Made by a program: the position numbers and the translations under genes. A stretch of 36,211 nt of DNA from Novosphingobium sp. (GTDB taxonomy: Bacteria; Pseudomonadota; Alphaproteobacteria; Sphingomonadales; Sphingomonadaceae): the NCBI GenBank assembly GCA_029247785.1, contig JAQWKP010000215.1, positions 1 to 36,211 of the forward strand, read 5' to 3'. Shown here one piece after another: positions 27,412-36,211 of this stretch. Below the pieces are notes generated by a model. It did no database searches. It had not been told where the DNA came from and saw only the letters and a program-made list of their open reading frames with translations. Position 1 is the first letter of the stretch; each line of letters begins with the position of its first letter.

Positions 27412-29661
27412 ATGGCTAGAGACGCCACGCAATCCGGGGGTATTCCCGACAATCTCACAGCTGACGCTGCACTGCAACATGGGCAATGGCGCAGGCCGGC
27501 CCGCTTGTCGAGACGTTTGGCCGGAATTGAACGAAATCTTGGTGAAGCAGGATTTGACCGCGCGCCATGGCTTGCCGTGGCTTTTGCTGCCGGGATTGCA
27601 GCGTGGATTGGGTTGCCTACACACTGGGAGTGGCTTGGTCTGGTCGCATTGTGCCTGGCACTGGCTCTCGCGACGACTGTCCTGCTGCGTCCCTCGGGTG
27701 AATATCCCTTTGTGCGGTCAGCAGCGATCACCGTGTCCCTGCTGGTAGCTGCTGGCTGTCTGACTGTCTGGGCAAAGTCCGAGCTGGTAGGGGCTGAACC
27801 GATAGATAGGCCGGGCGTCTCATGGCAGACCGCAAAGGGGCTCACTCGCCAGGAACGACCGGCCGAGGGCCGGGTTCGCCTAGTCGTGGCAGGGCGACTG
27901 GATGGCGGCAATGAGCAGCAACGAATGCGGCTTAACGTGCCTGATCGGTTTGATAATGTGGATATTACGCCGGGGTCTGTCGTACGTGTGAGAGCTCGGC
28001 TGATGCCACCGGCACCACCGATGTTGCCGGGAGGATATAATTTTGCGCGGACGGCCTGGTTTTCAGGTCTTTCAGCGACCGGGACAGTTATTTCACCGAT
28101 TGATGTCGTTGAGCGGGGGGAAGGCAGCGACTTTGTCGGGAGGCTCCAGACCAGGCTTGCTCGGCATGTCCGCGAGCAGCTTGATGGCTCTGCCGGCGGC
28201 ATCGCGGCGACGCTGGCGAGCGGTGACCGGGGCGGAATCGCAGAAGAAGACGCCGAAGCGATGCGCGATTCCGGACTGGCCCATCTCCTTGCGATCAGCG
28301 GATTGCATGTAAGCGCGGTTGTTGGAGCGGCCTATCTCCTCTCTGTGAAGCTACTGGCCGTCTGGCAGTGGCTCGCTCTCAGGGTCAGACTGCCCTTGAT
28401 GGGCTCAGCATTCGGAGCAATGGCGGGGATTGGATACACGCTGTTGACCGGCGCCCAAGTTCCAACCGTCCGTTCATGCATTGGCGCGATATTGGTCCTC
28501 ATTGCACTGGCACTGGGCCGCGAGGCGCTATCACTACGAATTCTTGCGGTCGCTGCTTTCGCTGTCCTCATGCTTTGGCCCGAATCACTTGTCGGGCCTA
28601 GTTTCCAGATGAGTTTCGCGGCAGTGATGGCAATCGTCGCGCTTAGTACCAGCGCTCCGGCGCGCAAGTTCCTGTCGCCGCGAGAGAAAGGTTGGTTGGC
28701 GCGACCGCTGCGCTATCTGGCCATGTTGTTCGCGACCAGCCTGCTGATCGAATTGGTGCTGATGCCGATCGCGCTATACCATTTCCATCGTTCGGGGGTT
28801 TATGGAGCGACTGCCAACCTCATCGCGATTCCATTGACGACACTAGTGGTTATGCCATTGATCGCTATCGCGCTAGTCCTTGATATTGGCGGGCTGGGTA
28901 CCCCTGCCTGGTGGCTGGCAGGCAAAGCGATCGAGGCAATGCTGGCGATGGCGCATTGGGTTTCAAACCGGCCTGGCGCCGTCACGATCCTGCCGCCGAT
29001 GGGTGCGGGCAGCTATGCTTTGTTTATTATTGGCGGATTGTGGCTTGCCTTATGGCGAAGCAAGATCAGGTGGATCGGGCTGGTGCCCGCGGTGATCGGC
29101 GTCATCAGTTTGTCGACACTGCGGCCTCCTGACATTCTCGTTTCCGGTGATGGTCGACATGTGGGCATCACTGGGCTGGTGGACGAAGAATTGCTTGTCT
29201 TGCGCGACAGTCGTTCAAGCTATGTCAGCGACAATCTTACCGAGTTGGCTGGAATGGACGGGAAGGTCCAGACGCTGGACCAGTGGCCCGGTGCGCAGTG
29301 CAGCCGTGAATTTTGTGCGATTTCACTGAACCGGGGAGATCGCCGATGGCATGTGTTGATGGCGCGCAGCCGCGCCCAGGTGCCGGAACGCGCCCTTGCT
29401 GCCGCGTGCCACAATTCAGATATCGTAATCGCCGACCGATGGCTCCCGCGGAGCTGTCGGCCGCGCTGGTTCAAAGCCGACCGGCGGTTTCTGGGGCAAA
29501 GCGGCGGGCTTGCCATCGATCTTGATGAGAGGAAGGTCCAAACCGTCGCTGATGGCCAAGGAGATCATGGCTGGTGGCAAGGTAACCGTAACAGAAAACC
29601 TAGGGGCAAGGACGCTGTGAAGCGGAACAAGCGGGCGGCACCCACCTTGCCTCGTCAATGA
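27412..29661 (+). CDS. comEC: ComEC/Rec2 family competence (DNA uptake) membrane protein
   Basis: ComEC forms the inner-membrane channel that takes up single-stranded DNA during natural transformation. The 749-residue product has N-terminal membrane helices and an OB-like DUF4131 region (about residues 90-230). The Competence domain follows, with its signature [18 protein letters not shown] near residues 286-303 and many further membrane helices. After about residue 570 a soluble domain follows, but the metallo-beta-lactamase HxHxDH motif of full-length ComEC is absent, so the nuclease domain is degenerate; a basic tail ends the protein. I chose the ATG at 27412 ([10 protein letters not shown]), 28 bases from the divergent gltX start, instead of starts inside gltX. 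The stop overlaps the convergent lexA stop by seven bases. Whether the host is competent cannot be judged here. Confidence 0.88.
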   Translation: MARDATQSGGIPDNLTADAALQHGQWRRPARLSRRLAGIERNLGEAGFDRAPWLAVAFAAGIAAWIGLPTHWEWLGLVALCLALALATTVLLRPSGEYPFVRSAAITVSLLVAAGCLTVWAKSELVGAEPIDRPGVSWQTAKGLTRQERPAEGRVRLVVAGRLDGGNEQQRMRLNVPDRFDNVDITPGSVVRVRARLMPPAPPMLPGGYNFARTAWFSGLSATGTVISPIDVVERGEGSDFVGRLQTRLARHVREQLDGSAGGIAATLASGDRGGIAEEDAEAMRDSGLAHLLAISGLHVSAVVGAAYLLSVKLLAVWQWLALRVRLPLMGSAFGAMAGIGYTLLTGAQVPTVRSCIGAILVLIALALGREALSLRILAVAAFAVLMLWPESLVGPSFQMSFAAVMAIVALSTSAPARKFLSPREKGWLARPLRYLAMLFATSLLIELVLMPIALYHFHRSGVYGATANLIAIPLTTLVVMPLIAIALVLDIGGLGTPAWWLAGKAIEAMLAMAHWVSNRPGAVTILPPMGAGSYALFIIGGLWLALWRSKIRWIGLVPAVIGVISLSTLRPPDILVSGDGRHVGITGLVDEELLVLRDSRSSYVSDNLTELAGMDGKVQTLDQWPGAQCSREFCAISLNRGDRRWHVLMARSRAQVPERALAAACHNSDIVIADRWLPRSCRPRWFKADRRFLGQSGGLAIDLDERKVQTVADGQGDHGWWQGNRNRKPRGKDAVKRNKRAAPTLPRQ

Positions 29662-30347
29662 TAACGACGCAGTAGTCCGGCAAGTTTGCCCTGAACGATC
29701 ACTTCATTTGGGGCAAAGAGCTGCGGATCATAGGCTGCATTGGCCGGATCGAGCCGGACCTGCCCGTTCTCGCGGCGCAGATATTTGAGCGTTGCTTCCT
29801 CATCCCGGACAAGTGCAACGACAATCTCGCCATCTCTTGCCGTGTCTGTCCGCCTCACCAAGGCAAAATCGCCGTCCAAAATTCCGGCTTCGATCATCGA
29901 GTCGCCAGAGACCTCCAGCGCATAGTGCTCACCAGAACCAAGGAGAGCGGCAGGGACGGGCAGGGTGCTCTGCCCTTCCAACGCTTCGATCGGGACGCCG
30001 GCAGCAATGCGTCCATGGAGCGGAATCTCTATAACATCATTTGCCGGCTGCGGCATTGTCTCAGGCGCTCGTGTCGCCGGACTCGTCGTGTTGGAGTTGG
30101 CTGCGCCTTGCTGCGACCGCGCGACGCTGACATCATCGGGTTGGCGAATGACTTCCAGCGCACGCGCCCGATTGGGCAAACGTCTGATGAAGCCGCGTTC
30201 CTCGAGTGCGGAGATTAGTCGATGGACACCAGATTTCGATTTGAGATCAAGCGCCTCCTTCATTTCTTCGAAGCTTGGAGAAATCCCGGATTTCTCTAGC
30301 CTAGCCTGAATGAAACGGAGCAATTCGTGCTGCTTTTTTGTCAACAT
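29655..30347 (-). CDS. lexA: LexA repressor / SOS regulator
   Basis: LexA represses SOS genes and cleaves itself when RecA is activated by DNA damage. The 230-residue protein has the N-terminal winged-helix domain ([17 protein letters not shown], then [19 protein letters not shown]). The cleavage site is A116-G117 (GRIAAGVPI), and the catalytic pair is S150 (SGDSMIEAG) and K188 (EATLKYL). The linker at about 70-105 is long and rich in Gln, Asn, Thr and Pro. The frame is open to 30371, but AAGGAGG sits about eight bases before the ATG at 30347, which gives the standard N-terminus. An SOS box lies 30 bases upstream of the start, so autoregulation is expected. moeA lies directly upstream on the same strand. 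Confidence 0.96.
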   Translation of the reverse strand: MLTKKQHELLRFIQARLEKSGISPSFEEMKEALDLKSKSGVHRLISALEERGFIRRLPNRARALEVIRQPDDVSVARSQQGAANSNTTSPATRAPETMPQPANDVIEIPLHGRIAAGVPIEALEGQSTLPVPAALLGSGEHYALEVSGDSMIEAGILDGDFALVRRTDTARDGEIVVALVRDEEATLKYLRRENGQVRLDPANAAYDPQLFAPNEVIVQGKLAGLLRRYH

Positions 30348-30376
30348 CCCGGCTACCCTCCTTGGGAGCATTTAAT

Positions 30377-30391
30377 GAACGAATGCAGAAC
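30377..30391 (-). promoter_or_regulatory. LexA (SOS) box upstream of lexA
   Basis: The + strand reads GAAC, seven bases, GAAC (GAACGAATGCAGAAC), which on the lexA strand is GTTC-N7-GTTC. This is the exact direct-repeat SOS consensus established for alphaproteobacterial LexA. It lies 30 bases before the lexA ATG and 24 bases after the moeA stop, so lexA has its own damage-controlled promoter even though it follows moeA. Confidence 0.85.
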
Positions 30392-30415
30392 AAGTAAGCA
30401 ACGAAATTGAGAACG

Positions 30416-31633
30416 TCAAGCGATTCCGCCATTTTCCAACAAGAACACCGATACTTCATCACCAACCATAGCTTCAGGGACGCCCGCGTGGCGGTCTATC
30501 AGTACGTTGCTTGCCGCTAAAGCTGCCAGCGCGCCACTGTCCTGAACTTGTTGAGGGCTAGCCGAACTGCCGTCCCAAGTTGCGCGAACGAACGTACGGC
30601 GTGAGCCATTTGCTGCAAGTGGTGCCCCCAATAATGTGGAGAATTGTCGTGGCAAGGGATCTGCCGCTCCCAGAATTGACCGAAGTAATGGAAGCAGGAA
30701 GAGATACGCTGTGACGTGGCTCGAGACCGGATTGCCAGGCAGACCAAGCACAATCTGTCTTCCCCTTGATCTTTCGCGCGTAGCCACGAGCAAGGGCTTG
30801 CCCGGCTTGATCGCCACGCGCCAGAAGTTGATCGTCGCGCCCCATGCCTCCAGAGCTGGTCTGATCAGGTCGTGGTCACCCACCGAGGCACCACCGCTGG
30901 TAACGACAACATCGGCGTCTTCGGCCCGGGCCAGTACATTGCCGAGCTGCTCCATGGTATCGCCAACCGGTCCTAGACGTTCGGCACCGCAAGATAGAGT
31001 GCGCACCATCGCTGCTAACATGGCTCCGTTACTAGCCGGGATCTGGTGCGGCTCACAACAATCCGCGTCGGAGGCAAGTTCATCCCCACTATCAATAACA
31101 GCGACTTTTGGGCTTCGTCTGACAGGGAGGTGCTTGTGCCCGGACGAAATAGCGAGTGCCGCCTGGGCCGCGCCTATCCGGCCCCCGGCGGGCAGCACCT
31201 GCTTACCTACTTTAAAATCCATGCCCTCGCGGCGGACATGCCGGTCTTGTGGCTGCGGGCCATCACCGCTCAGTTCGATCCGACCGTTATCCCTAGCGAT
31301 GTCCTCTTGGAGAATGACCGCATCGCCGCATTCCGGCATGACAGCGCCAGTTGCAATTCGCACTGCCTGACCGGGCTGGATTTTCCCAATAAAGGGATGA
31401 CCTGCCGCGCTTTCGCCAATAATCTGCCACGGACCCGTCACATCGTCGATCCGAACAGCGTAGCCGTCCATGGCCGACAGATCGAGGGCGGGTTGAGTGC
31501 GGCGGGCTGTCAGCGGTTCGGCAAGGTATCGACCTAGAGACCCTTCGATATCGACATGCTCGATCGGCTGCAGATCAGCGAGCGCCAGCAAGCGCGCCTG
31601 CGCCTCTTCGAGGGGAATGGGCGGCTGCTTCAC
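30416..31633 (-). CDS. moeA: molybdopterin molybdenumtransferase (MoeA)
   Basis: MoeA inserts molybdate into adenylylated molybdopterin to form molybdenum cofactor. The product has the family sites [10 protein letters not shown] near residue 55, [15 protein letters not shown], the MoCF-domain motif [15 protein letters not shown] and [16 protein letters not shown]. The C-terminal domain IV is also present. Start choice: GTG at 31633 overlaps the moaC stop by four bases (GTGA), giving [16 protein letters not shown] and 405 residues; the ATG at 31660 would add nine residues and overlap moaC by 31 bases. I prefer the GTG but the evidence is modest. It is transcribed with moaC upstream, and lexA follows after 68 bases with its own SOS box. 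Confidence 0.93.
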   Translation of the reverse strand: MKQPPIPLEEAQARLLALADLQPIEHVDIEGSLGRYLAEPLTARRTQPALDLSAMDGYAVRIDDVTGPWQIIGESAAGHPFIGKIQPGQAVRIATGAVMPECGDAVILQEDIARDNGRIELSGDGPQPQDRHVRREGMDFKVGKQVLPAGGRIGAAQAALAISSGHKHLPVRRSPKVAVIDSGDELASDADCCEPHQIPASNGAMLAAMVRTLSCGAERLGPVGDTMEQLGNVLARAEDADVVVTSGGASVGDHDLIRPALEAWGATINFWRVAIKPGKPLLVATRERSRGRQIVLGLPGNPVSSHVTAYLFLLPLLRSILGAADPLPRQFSTLLGAPLAANGSRRTFVRATWDGSSASPQQVQDSGALAALAASNVLIDRHAGVPEAMVGDEVSVFLLENGGIA

Positions 31634-32115
31634 TGACTCGTCTGCTCCCCCGCGCGCCATGTTCCAGATTTGCCACCGCGCTTTTCGAGCAGCCGGACAT
31701 CTTCGATGATCATGCCCTTGTCGAGCGCTTTGGCCATGTCATAGATCGTCACCAAGGCGAGGGACGTAGCTGTGATAGCTTCCATTTCTACGCCCGTCTT
31801 GCCGGTTAGCGATGCCGTGGCGGTGACTCGGATTGCGTCGTCCTCAAAGGCGAAATCGACCGTAACCGCATCAAGCGCAAGCGGATGGCATAGGGGAATT
31901 AGCTCGGCAGTTCGCTTCGCGGCCATGATCCCGGCGATGCGGGCGGTTGCCAGAACGTCGCCCTTGGGTGCGTTGCCCGCGCGGATGGCAGCAAGTGTCT
32001 CACAATTCATGCGGATCCGTCCCGAAGCTTTCGCAACGCGAGCTGATGCGGGTTTGTTACCGACATCAACCATCCGCGCATGTCCCTCATCGTCAATATG
32101 TGTGAGCTTGTTCAT
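31630..32115 (-). CDS. moaC: cyclic pyranopterin monophosphate synthase (MoaC)
   Basis: MoaC turns the MoaA product (3',8-cyclo-GTP) into cyclic pyranopterin monophosphate, the second step of molybdenum cofactor synthesis. The 161-residue protein shows LIPLCHPL at 72-79, TGVEMEAI near 107-114, and [11 protein letters not shown] near 125-135. It also has the C-terminal GGKSG lysine loop. The frame stays open far upstream, to 32331, but [19 protein letters not shown] is the standard N-terminus and GAGGAGAAG lies about ten bases before that ATG. In related genomes trpC usually lies directly upstream; here a divergent permease gene separates them, so moaC must have a promoter in the 204-base gap. 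Confidence 0.95.
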   Translation of the reverse strand: MNKLTHIDDEGHARMVDVGNKPASARVAKASGRIRMNCETLAAIRAGNAPKGDVLATARIAGIMAAKRTAELIPLCHPLALDAVTVDFAFEDDAIRVTATASLTGKTGVEMEAITATSLALVTIYDMAKALDKGMIIEDVRLLEKRGGKSGTWRAGEQTSQ

Positions 32116-32319
32116 GGTGAATCGGCTTCTCCTCGGCGTCTTGCGCTTATCCCTGTAGTTGCCACAGCCGAACGGGGAAAATCCAGCCCGTTGCGGGCAA
32201 ACCTGCATGGGAAGGATAAAATCGGTTGAAACCGGAGAACTGGACCTCGTGGCTGCATTGTATTCACGATATGCTTCGCTGACCGACGAGGCATCCGGCG
32301 CGCTCACGGAGGGCGGATC
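32116..32319. other. 204-base divergent intergenic region between moaC and the permease gene
   Basis: This is the longest gene-free stretch of the window. It must hold promoters for moaC (- strand) and the permease gene (+ strand), but I see no convincing -35/-10 pair for either. A short perfect inverted repeat, GCCCG-TTG-CGGGC, lies at 32186-32198. GGAGGG at 32308-32313 is the ribosome-binding site of the permease gene. No repeat element or transposase remnant that would explain the insertion of the permease gene was noticed. Confidence 0.5.
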
Positions 32320-33411
32320 ATGGAACAACACAAGAGCAGCGGATTTCGGCTTGAGGATGGCGGCCTTCTCGGTCTTGTCATTCTCGTTTCGCTGGCGTTT
32401 GCGTGGCTAGTCATGCCCTTTTTCGGGGCGATCCTGTGGGGATTGATAGCAGCTATTCTGTGTGCGCCAGTCTATAGCGATATTGTCGTGAGGACGGGGG
32501 GAAGGCGCAATCTGGCAGCTTCTCTTACCTTGGTACTGATAGTCGCACTTGTAATCTTCCCCGCAATCCTTCTCGGAGTCAGCCTGGTGCAGGAAGCAGC
32601 GCAACTCTATGCGCGCCTGCAGTCGGGCGACATCGATATCGCCAAATTCTTCATCCAGCTTCAGAAATCCTTGCCGCCTTGGGCCCTGGAGATGGTTAGT
32701 TCATCTGGTCTAACTGAATTCGAGACAGCTCGCGACATGTTGGGTAACAGTGTTGCCTCGATCCTGCAGAGCATCGCTTCGCGGGCCTTGTGGTTCGGCC
32801 AGGGCGCATTGCAACTGCTCGCGGCCCTCGGGATAATGCTTTATCTCACGTTCTTCCTGTTACGCGATGGTGAGCAACTTTCCGCAAAAGTACGGCGGGC
32901 GATGCCGCTTGATGCCAAGCTTCGTGACCGCCTTATCGATCATTTCATCGTAGTAATCCGGGCGACGATGAGAGGCACTGTGGTTGTGGCGATCCTGCAA
33001 GGCCTGGTCGGCGGAATCATTTTCTGGCTTCTGGGTATCGATGCTGCGGTCCTGTGGGGACTGCTTATGGCGCTGTTCTCGCTTGTCCCTGCCGTCGGCA
33101 CCGGGATCGTCTGGGTGCCGGTGGCGATCTATCTGCTTGCCACGGGTTCAATCCTGGAAGGCGTTGTCCTCGTCTTTTGCGGGCTTTTCGTAATCGGACT
33201 GATAGACAATGTTCTGAGACCGATCTTGGTGGGTCATGAGGCACGTTTGCCAGAATTTGTCGTGCTGATAGCAACTCTGGCGGGGTTGAACCTGATGGGG
33301 CTGACCGGGGTCGTCGTCGGTCCAATCATTGCAGCCCTATTCATGGCGATCTGGACCATCGTTGGAGAGCGGCATAACCCCCAGAACGTGATTGAGCCAG
33401 ATACAAGCTAG
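32320..33411 (+). CDS. AI-2E/PerM family membrane transporter
   Basis: This 363-residue protein belongs to the AI-2E transporter (PerM/TqsA-like, formerly UPF0118) family. It has two or three N-terminal membrane helices, a polar middle region (about residues 85-150), then five helices. The family segments [30 protein letters not shown] and [11 protein letters not shown] near residues 305-315 are present; the last is the most diagnostic. Members include proposed autoinducer-2 exporters and Na+/H+ antiporters, so the substrate cannot be told from sequence. The ATG follows GGAGGG by six bases. It is the only + strand gene in the moaC-trp interval, and its stop overlaps the trpC stop by four bases on opposite strands. 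Confidence 0.9.
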   Translation: MEQHKSSGFRLEDGGLLGLVILVSLAFAWLVMPFFGAILWGLIAAILCAPVYSDIVVRTGGRRNLAASLTLVLIVALVIFPAILLGVSLVQEAAQLYARLQSGDIDIAKFFIQLQKSLPPWALEMVSSSGLTEFETARDMLGNSVASILQSIASRALWFGQGALQLLAALGIMLYLTFFLLRDGEQLSAKVRRAMPLDAKLRDRLIDHFIVVIRATMRGTVVVAILQGLVGGIIFWLLGIDAAVLWGLLMALFSLVPAVGTGIVWVPVAIYLLATGSILEGVVLVFCGLFVIGLIDNVLRPILVGHEARLPEFVVLIATLAGLNLMGLTGVVVGPIIAALFMAIWTIVGERHNPQNVIEPDTS

Positions 33412-34196
33412 CTGGTGAGGAGTTGGCGCGTTGCTGCTTCAACGTCATTCTGCCGCATCAGGCTTTCGCCGACGAGAAAGCTGCGGACGCCGCAATGTGA
33501 TAGCCGGTTGAGGTCATCATGGTTGGCGATGCCGCTTTCGCTCACCAGCAGCGTTCCTTGCGGTGCAAGTGGGGCGAGAAGCTCGGTAACGCCAAGATCA
33601 GTCACGAAGCGCTTGAGATCGCGATTGTTGACGCCAATCAGCCGCGATTTGAGGCTCGCCGCACGCTCCATTTCAGCCTCATTGTGGACTTCGACGAGCA
33701 CGTCCATGCTGCGTTCCAGGGCAGCTGCCTCGATTTCGGCCATTAGCGCATCATCCATTGCGGCGACGATGAGGAGGATGGCGTCCGCGCCGATCGCGCG
33801 AGATTCGGCGACCTGCCAGGGATCAACCATAAAGTCTTTACGCAGCACAGGAAGTGAGCAAGCCGAGCGAGCGGCAACGAGGTAATCCTCGTGGCCCTGG
33901 AAATAGGGCGCGTCCGTCAGCACGGAGAGGCAGGCTGCGCCACCTGCTTCATAGGCCTGGGCATGAGCGACCGGATCGAAATCGGCTCGGATCAAACCCT
34001 TGGAGGGTGAGGCTTTCTTTATCTCTGCGATCAGCGCGAAACCAGTATCCGCCCTGGCCTTCAACGCCGCGCGAAATCCGCGTGGAGCGGAGTGCCGGGC
34101 AGCGTCATGATCCAAAGCAGTGACTGAGCGCTCGGCTCGGCGCGCACCAACTTCCTCGCGCTTGGTGTCGCAGATTTCGGCTAGCTTGTCAGTCAT
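33408..34196 (-). CDS. trpC: indole-3-glycerol phosphate synthase (TrpC)
   Basis: TrpC closes the ring of carboxyphenylaminodeoxyribulose phosphate to give indole-3-glycerol phosphate, the fourth step of tryptophan synthesis. The 262-residue TIM-barrel protein shows [12 protein letters not shown] at about 56-67, [33 protein letters not shown] and VSESGI, with the phosphate-binding GESLMR near the end. It is a single-domain enzyme, not fused to TrpF. The frame is open to 34214, but ATG 34196 overlaps the trpD stop by four bases and gives the usual MTDKLAEIC start. It is the last gene of the trp block. Confidence 0.97.
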   Translation of the reverse strand: MTDKLAEICDTKREEVGARRAERSVTALDHDAARHSAPRGFRAALKARADTGFALIAEIKKASPSKGLIRADFDPVAHAQAYEAGGAACLSVLTDAPYFQGHEDYLVAARSACSLPVLRKDFMVDPWQVAESRAIGADAILLIVAAMDDALMAEIEAAALERSMDVLVEVHNEAEMERAASLKSRLIGVNNRDLKRFVTDLGVTELLAPLAPQGTLLVSESGIANHDDLNRLSHCGVRSFLVGESLMRQNDVEAATRQLLTS

Positions 34197-35158
34197 CTGC
34201 AGGATTGGATCCAACAGTCTAGCAGCGCGTTGGCGAGCCCTTTGTCGATCACTTCTGCGGCGTCCTCGGCACCATCGCGTAGGTCACTGGCCTCACCGGC
34301 AATGATCAGGGCGGCTGCCGAATTGAGCAGCACCGCATCGCGATATGCGCCTTGCTCACCAAGCAACATACGCCGTAGCGCAGCAGCGTTATAAGCAGCA
34401 TCGCCGCCCCGCAGTTCGTCGAGCGGATGGCTGGCAAGCGCGGCATCGCCTGGGGTCACACGATCGCCGAGATTGGGGACGTTGATGGTTGCGATCCGGC
34501 TCGGTCCTTCGATCGACAGTTCGTCCAGGCCTTCTTCGCCTGAAGCGATCAGCGCCGCTTCGGTGTTAAGCAGTTCCATGGCATCGCGGTACAGTGACAC
34601 AAGGTCAGGCGAGGCAACGCCAACCAACTGACGTTTGACGCCAGCCGGATTGGCCAGAGGTCCGATCAGATTGAAGATCGTGCGCCGTCCGAGTTTCTTT
34701 CGGATCGGCATGACATGCTTCATCGCTGGGTGGTGCGCCTGGGCAAACAGGAAGGCAATTCCGATATCGACCAGCGTCTGTTCAGCGAACTCACTGGCCT
34801 TCGCGAGATCCAGCCCAAGCGCTTCGAGAGTGTCGGCGCCGCCCGCCTTGCTCGACGCGGCGCGGTTGCCATGCTTGGCGACAGGAACCCCGCAGGCGGC
34901 AATAACGATGGCTACTGCAGTAGAGACGTTGAGGCTATGCTGCCCGTCTCCGCCTGTCCCGCAGACATCGATTGCATTGGCAGGAGCTGAAATGCGCTGC
35001 ATACGCGCACGCATCGCCAGAGCCGCTCCGGCGATGTCCTCCGCAGTCTCGCCCCTGTCGGCGAGGTCTAAGAGTACCTTTTCAATCTCAGATTCTGCCA
35101 TACCGCCCTCAAGCATACGTCCGAACAGAGCTTCGCTGCTGGCGATCGCATCACTCAT
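34193..35158 (-). CDS. trpD: anthranilate phosphoribosyltransferase (TrpD)
   Basis: TrpD joins anthranilate to phosphoribosyl pyrophosphate in the second step of tryptophan synthesis. The 321-residue protein has the PRPP-binding glycine loop [15 protein letters not shown] at about 66-80 and [15 protein letters not shown] at 95-109, the anthranilate-site motif. [15 protein letters not shown] follows, with the conserved substrate region. It is at the short end of the family length, without missing motifs. Both junctions are four-base ATGA overlaps, with trpG upstream and trpC downstream, so the three genes are translationally coupled. Confidence 0.97.
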   Translation of the reverse strand: MSDAIASSEALFGRMLEGGMAESEIEKVLLDLADRGETAEDIAGAALAMRARMQRISAPANAIDVCGTGGDGQHSLNVSTAVAIVIAACGVPVAKHGNRAASSKAGGADTLEALGLDLAKASEFAEQTLVDIGIAFLFAQAHHPAMKHVMPIRKKLGRRTIFNLIGPLANPAGVKRQLVGVASPDLVSLYRDAMELLNTEAALIASGEEGLDELSIEGPSRIATINVPNLGDRVTPGDAALASHPLDELRGGDAAYNAAALRRMLLGEQGAYRDAVLLNSAAALIIAGEASDLRDGAEDAAEVIDKGLANALLDCWIQSCR

Positions 35159-35739
35159 GCCGGTATCCTTGCTTCAATCCCGCAAACTTCCATAAAATTG
35201 GCAAGCAGCGCGTGGCCATATTCGGTGGCGATGCTTTCCGGGTGGAATTGCACGCCGTGGATTGGCAGGCATTCGTGGTGAAAGCCCATGACATGGCCGT
35301 CATCTGACGTCGCATTGACGATTAACTCTGCCGGAATCTCTTCAACTACCAGCGAATGATAGCGTGTCGCGGTGAACGGCGAAGGGAGACCCGCGAAGAG
35401 TCCGCTGCTGTCATGGCTGAGCGCCGAGGTCTTACCATGCATCAGCCCACCGCGCACGACCTTGCCGCCAAAATGCTGACCGATTGCCTGATGGCCAAGG
35501 CACACACCCAGCAAAGGTTTTTCAGCATCTGCACAAGCGGCGACGAGATCGAGGCTGATGCCGGCTTTGTTAGGCGTGCAAGGCCCAGGCGAAATTAGCA
35601 GGCCCTTCGCGTCACCGGAGACAGCCTGAACCGCCGAAATCGCGTCATTGCGTACAACTTCTACCTCGGCCCCGAGTTCCATCAGATAATGGACGAGGTT
35701 GAAAGTGAAGCTGTCGTAATTGTCGATGACGAGTATCAT
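35155..35739 (-). CDS. trpG: anthranilate synthase glutamine amidotransferase component (TrpG)
   Basis: TrpG hydrolyses glutamine and supplies ammonia to TrpE for anthranilate synthesis. The 194-residue class I amidotransferase starts MILVIDNYDSFTFNLVHYL and has the full catalytic triad: C80 in GVCLGHQAIG, and H166 and E168 in QFHPESI. The oxyanion-region ISPGPCTPN motif is at 49-57. Because TrpE and TrpG sequences like this often also serve folate synthesis (PabA role), a dual role is possible but not shown here. It starts seven bases after the trpE stop and overlaps trpD by four bases. Confidence 0.97.
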   Translation of the reverse strand: MILVIDNYDSFTFNLVHYLMELGAEVEVVRNDAISAVQAVSGDAKGLLISPGPCTPNKAGISLDLVAACADAEKPLLGVCLGHQAIGQHFGGKVVRGGLMHGKTSALSHDSSGLFAGLPSPFTATRYHSLVVEEIPAELIVNATSDDGHVMGFHHECLPIHGVQFHPESIATEYGHALLANFMEVCGIEARIPA

Positions 35740-35746
35740 GTCGGCC

Positions 35747-36211
35747 TCACTGCCCGAATCCCGGTTCGCCCGCTACTTTTACCGCCTCGCGCGCCGCTGC
35801 AATCAGAGCGCTGGCTTTGGCTTCGCATTCGCGCTGTTCGTATTCAGGATCGGAATCAGCGACGATGCCGGCACCGGCCTGAACATGGAGCACACCATCC
35901 TTGAGCACGCCGGTTCGTAGCACAATGCAGCTGTCGACTGAGCCGTCTGGCGCGAAATAGCCAACGCCGCCAGCGTAGGCGCCGCGCGTTTCGGGCTCTA
36001 GCTCGGCGATTATCTCGCAGGCCCTGACCTTGGGCGCGCCGCTGACAGTTCCGGCCGGAAAACCAGCGAAGACCGCGTCGATGGCATCGTGCTTGTCCGC
36101 ATCAAGCCTGCCTTCGACATTGGAGACGATATGCATGACATGGCTGTAACGCTCAATGTCGTAGCTCTCGGTGACATGGACGCTGTTGGCAGACGCGACC
36201 CGGCCGACATC
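35747..36211 (-). CDS. trpE: anthranilate synthase component I (TrpE), 5'-truncated
   Basis: This is the C-terminal 154 residues of TrpE, which makes anthranilate from chorismate. The frame is open to the window edge at 36211, so the start lies outside; a Met codon at 36136 is internal, as SYDIERYSHV precedes it and is conserved. Visible chorismate-binding motifs are HIVSNVEG, FPAGTVSGAPKVRACEII, GAYAGGVGYF, and DSCIVLRTGV. The last part VQAGAGIVADSDPEYE is the standard C-terminal active-site segment. The tryptophan feedback-binding N-terminal region and any leader or attenuator lie beyond the window. It is the first gene of the trpE-G-D-C run in the direction of transcription. Confidence 0.97.
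   Translation of the reverse strand, partial: DVGRVASANSVHVTESYDIERYSHVMHIVSNVEGRLDADKHDAIDAVFAGFPAGTVSGAPKVRACEIIAELEPETRGAYAGGVGYFAPDGSVDSCIVLRTGVLKDGVLHVQAGAGIVADSDPEYEQRECEAKASALIAAAREAVKVAGEPGFGQ

Noticed and set aside
30411-30414. Third GAAC near the lexA promoter as a second SOS box
   Set aside because: It is 19 bases from the nearest GAAC, not seven, so it does not form a second box.
32186-32198. GCCCG-TTG-CGGGC inverted repeat as a terminator
   Set aside because: The five-base stem has no T-run on either side and lies between divergent genes, where a terminator is not expected; it is mentioned only in the gap description.

Overview
The window reads as a high-GC alphaproteobacterial chromosome segment, most likely from the order Sphingomonadales (Erythrobacter/Altererythrobacter-like). 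This rests on a complete alphaproteobacterial-type complex I operon followed by birA-coaX-rnj-DUF1467, a gltA-gltX/comEC/lexA/moeA/moaC/trp block, an alphaproteobacterial SOS box (GAAC-N7-GAAC) at lexA, and several lineage-type hypothetical proteins. The lineage is inferred from gene order and protein style; no database search was possible. No rRNA, tRNA, CRISPR array, prophage or insertion sequence was seen. No gene-free stretch exceeds 300 bases; the longest, 32116-32319, is 204 bases.

Region 1 (1-17486, + strand) is one tightly packed transcription unit: nuoB (5' end cut by the window), nuoC, D, E, F, a small secreted protein gene, nuoG, H, I, J, K, L, M, N, then birA (biotin ligase), coaX (type III pantothenate kinase), rnj (RNase J) and a DUF1467 membrane protein. 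Most junctions are 1- or 4-base start/stop overlaps, and many starts are GTG or TTG. The main exceptions are the secreted ORF wedged between nuoF and nuoG and a repeat-like element in the only sizeable gap, nuoJ-nuoK. The unit encodes the proton-pumping NADH dehydrogenase plus cofactor (biotin, CoA) and RNA-processing genes.

Region 2 (17504-24602) is the least explained part. A 1002-residue membrane-anchored coiled-coil protein with TipN-like layout (- strand) diverges from a + strand series: an Hpt-like protein whose phospho-accepting histidine is methionine, a protein fusing a nucleotidyltransferase-like domain to a membrane domain (probable CTG start), a helical protein of unknown function, and a histidine-kinase-like protein with an intact ATP-binding domain but proline at the H-box histidine. 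CtrA-like TTAACCAT motifs lie 27-29 bases before two of these starts. This is my best candidate for an undescribed signalling or polarity module.

Region 3 (24628-36211) holds housekeeping genes: gltX-gltA (- strand), comEC (+), lexA, moeA and moaC (-), an AI-2E/PerM-family permease (+), and trpC, trpD, trpG and trpE (-; trpE is cut by the window end). The permease sits between trpC and moaC, which are neighbours in many related genomes. The convergent pairs comEC/lexA and permease/trpC overlap tail-to-tail.
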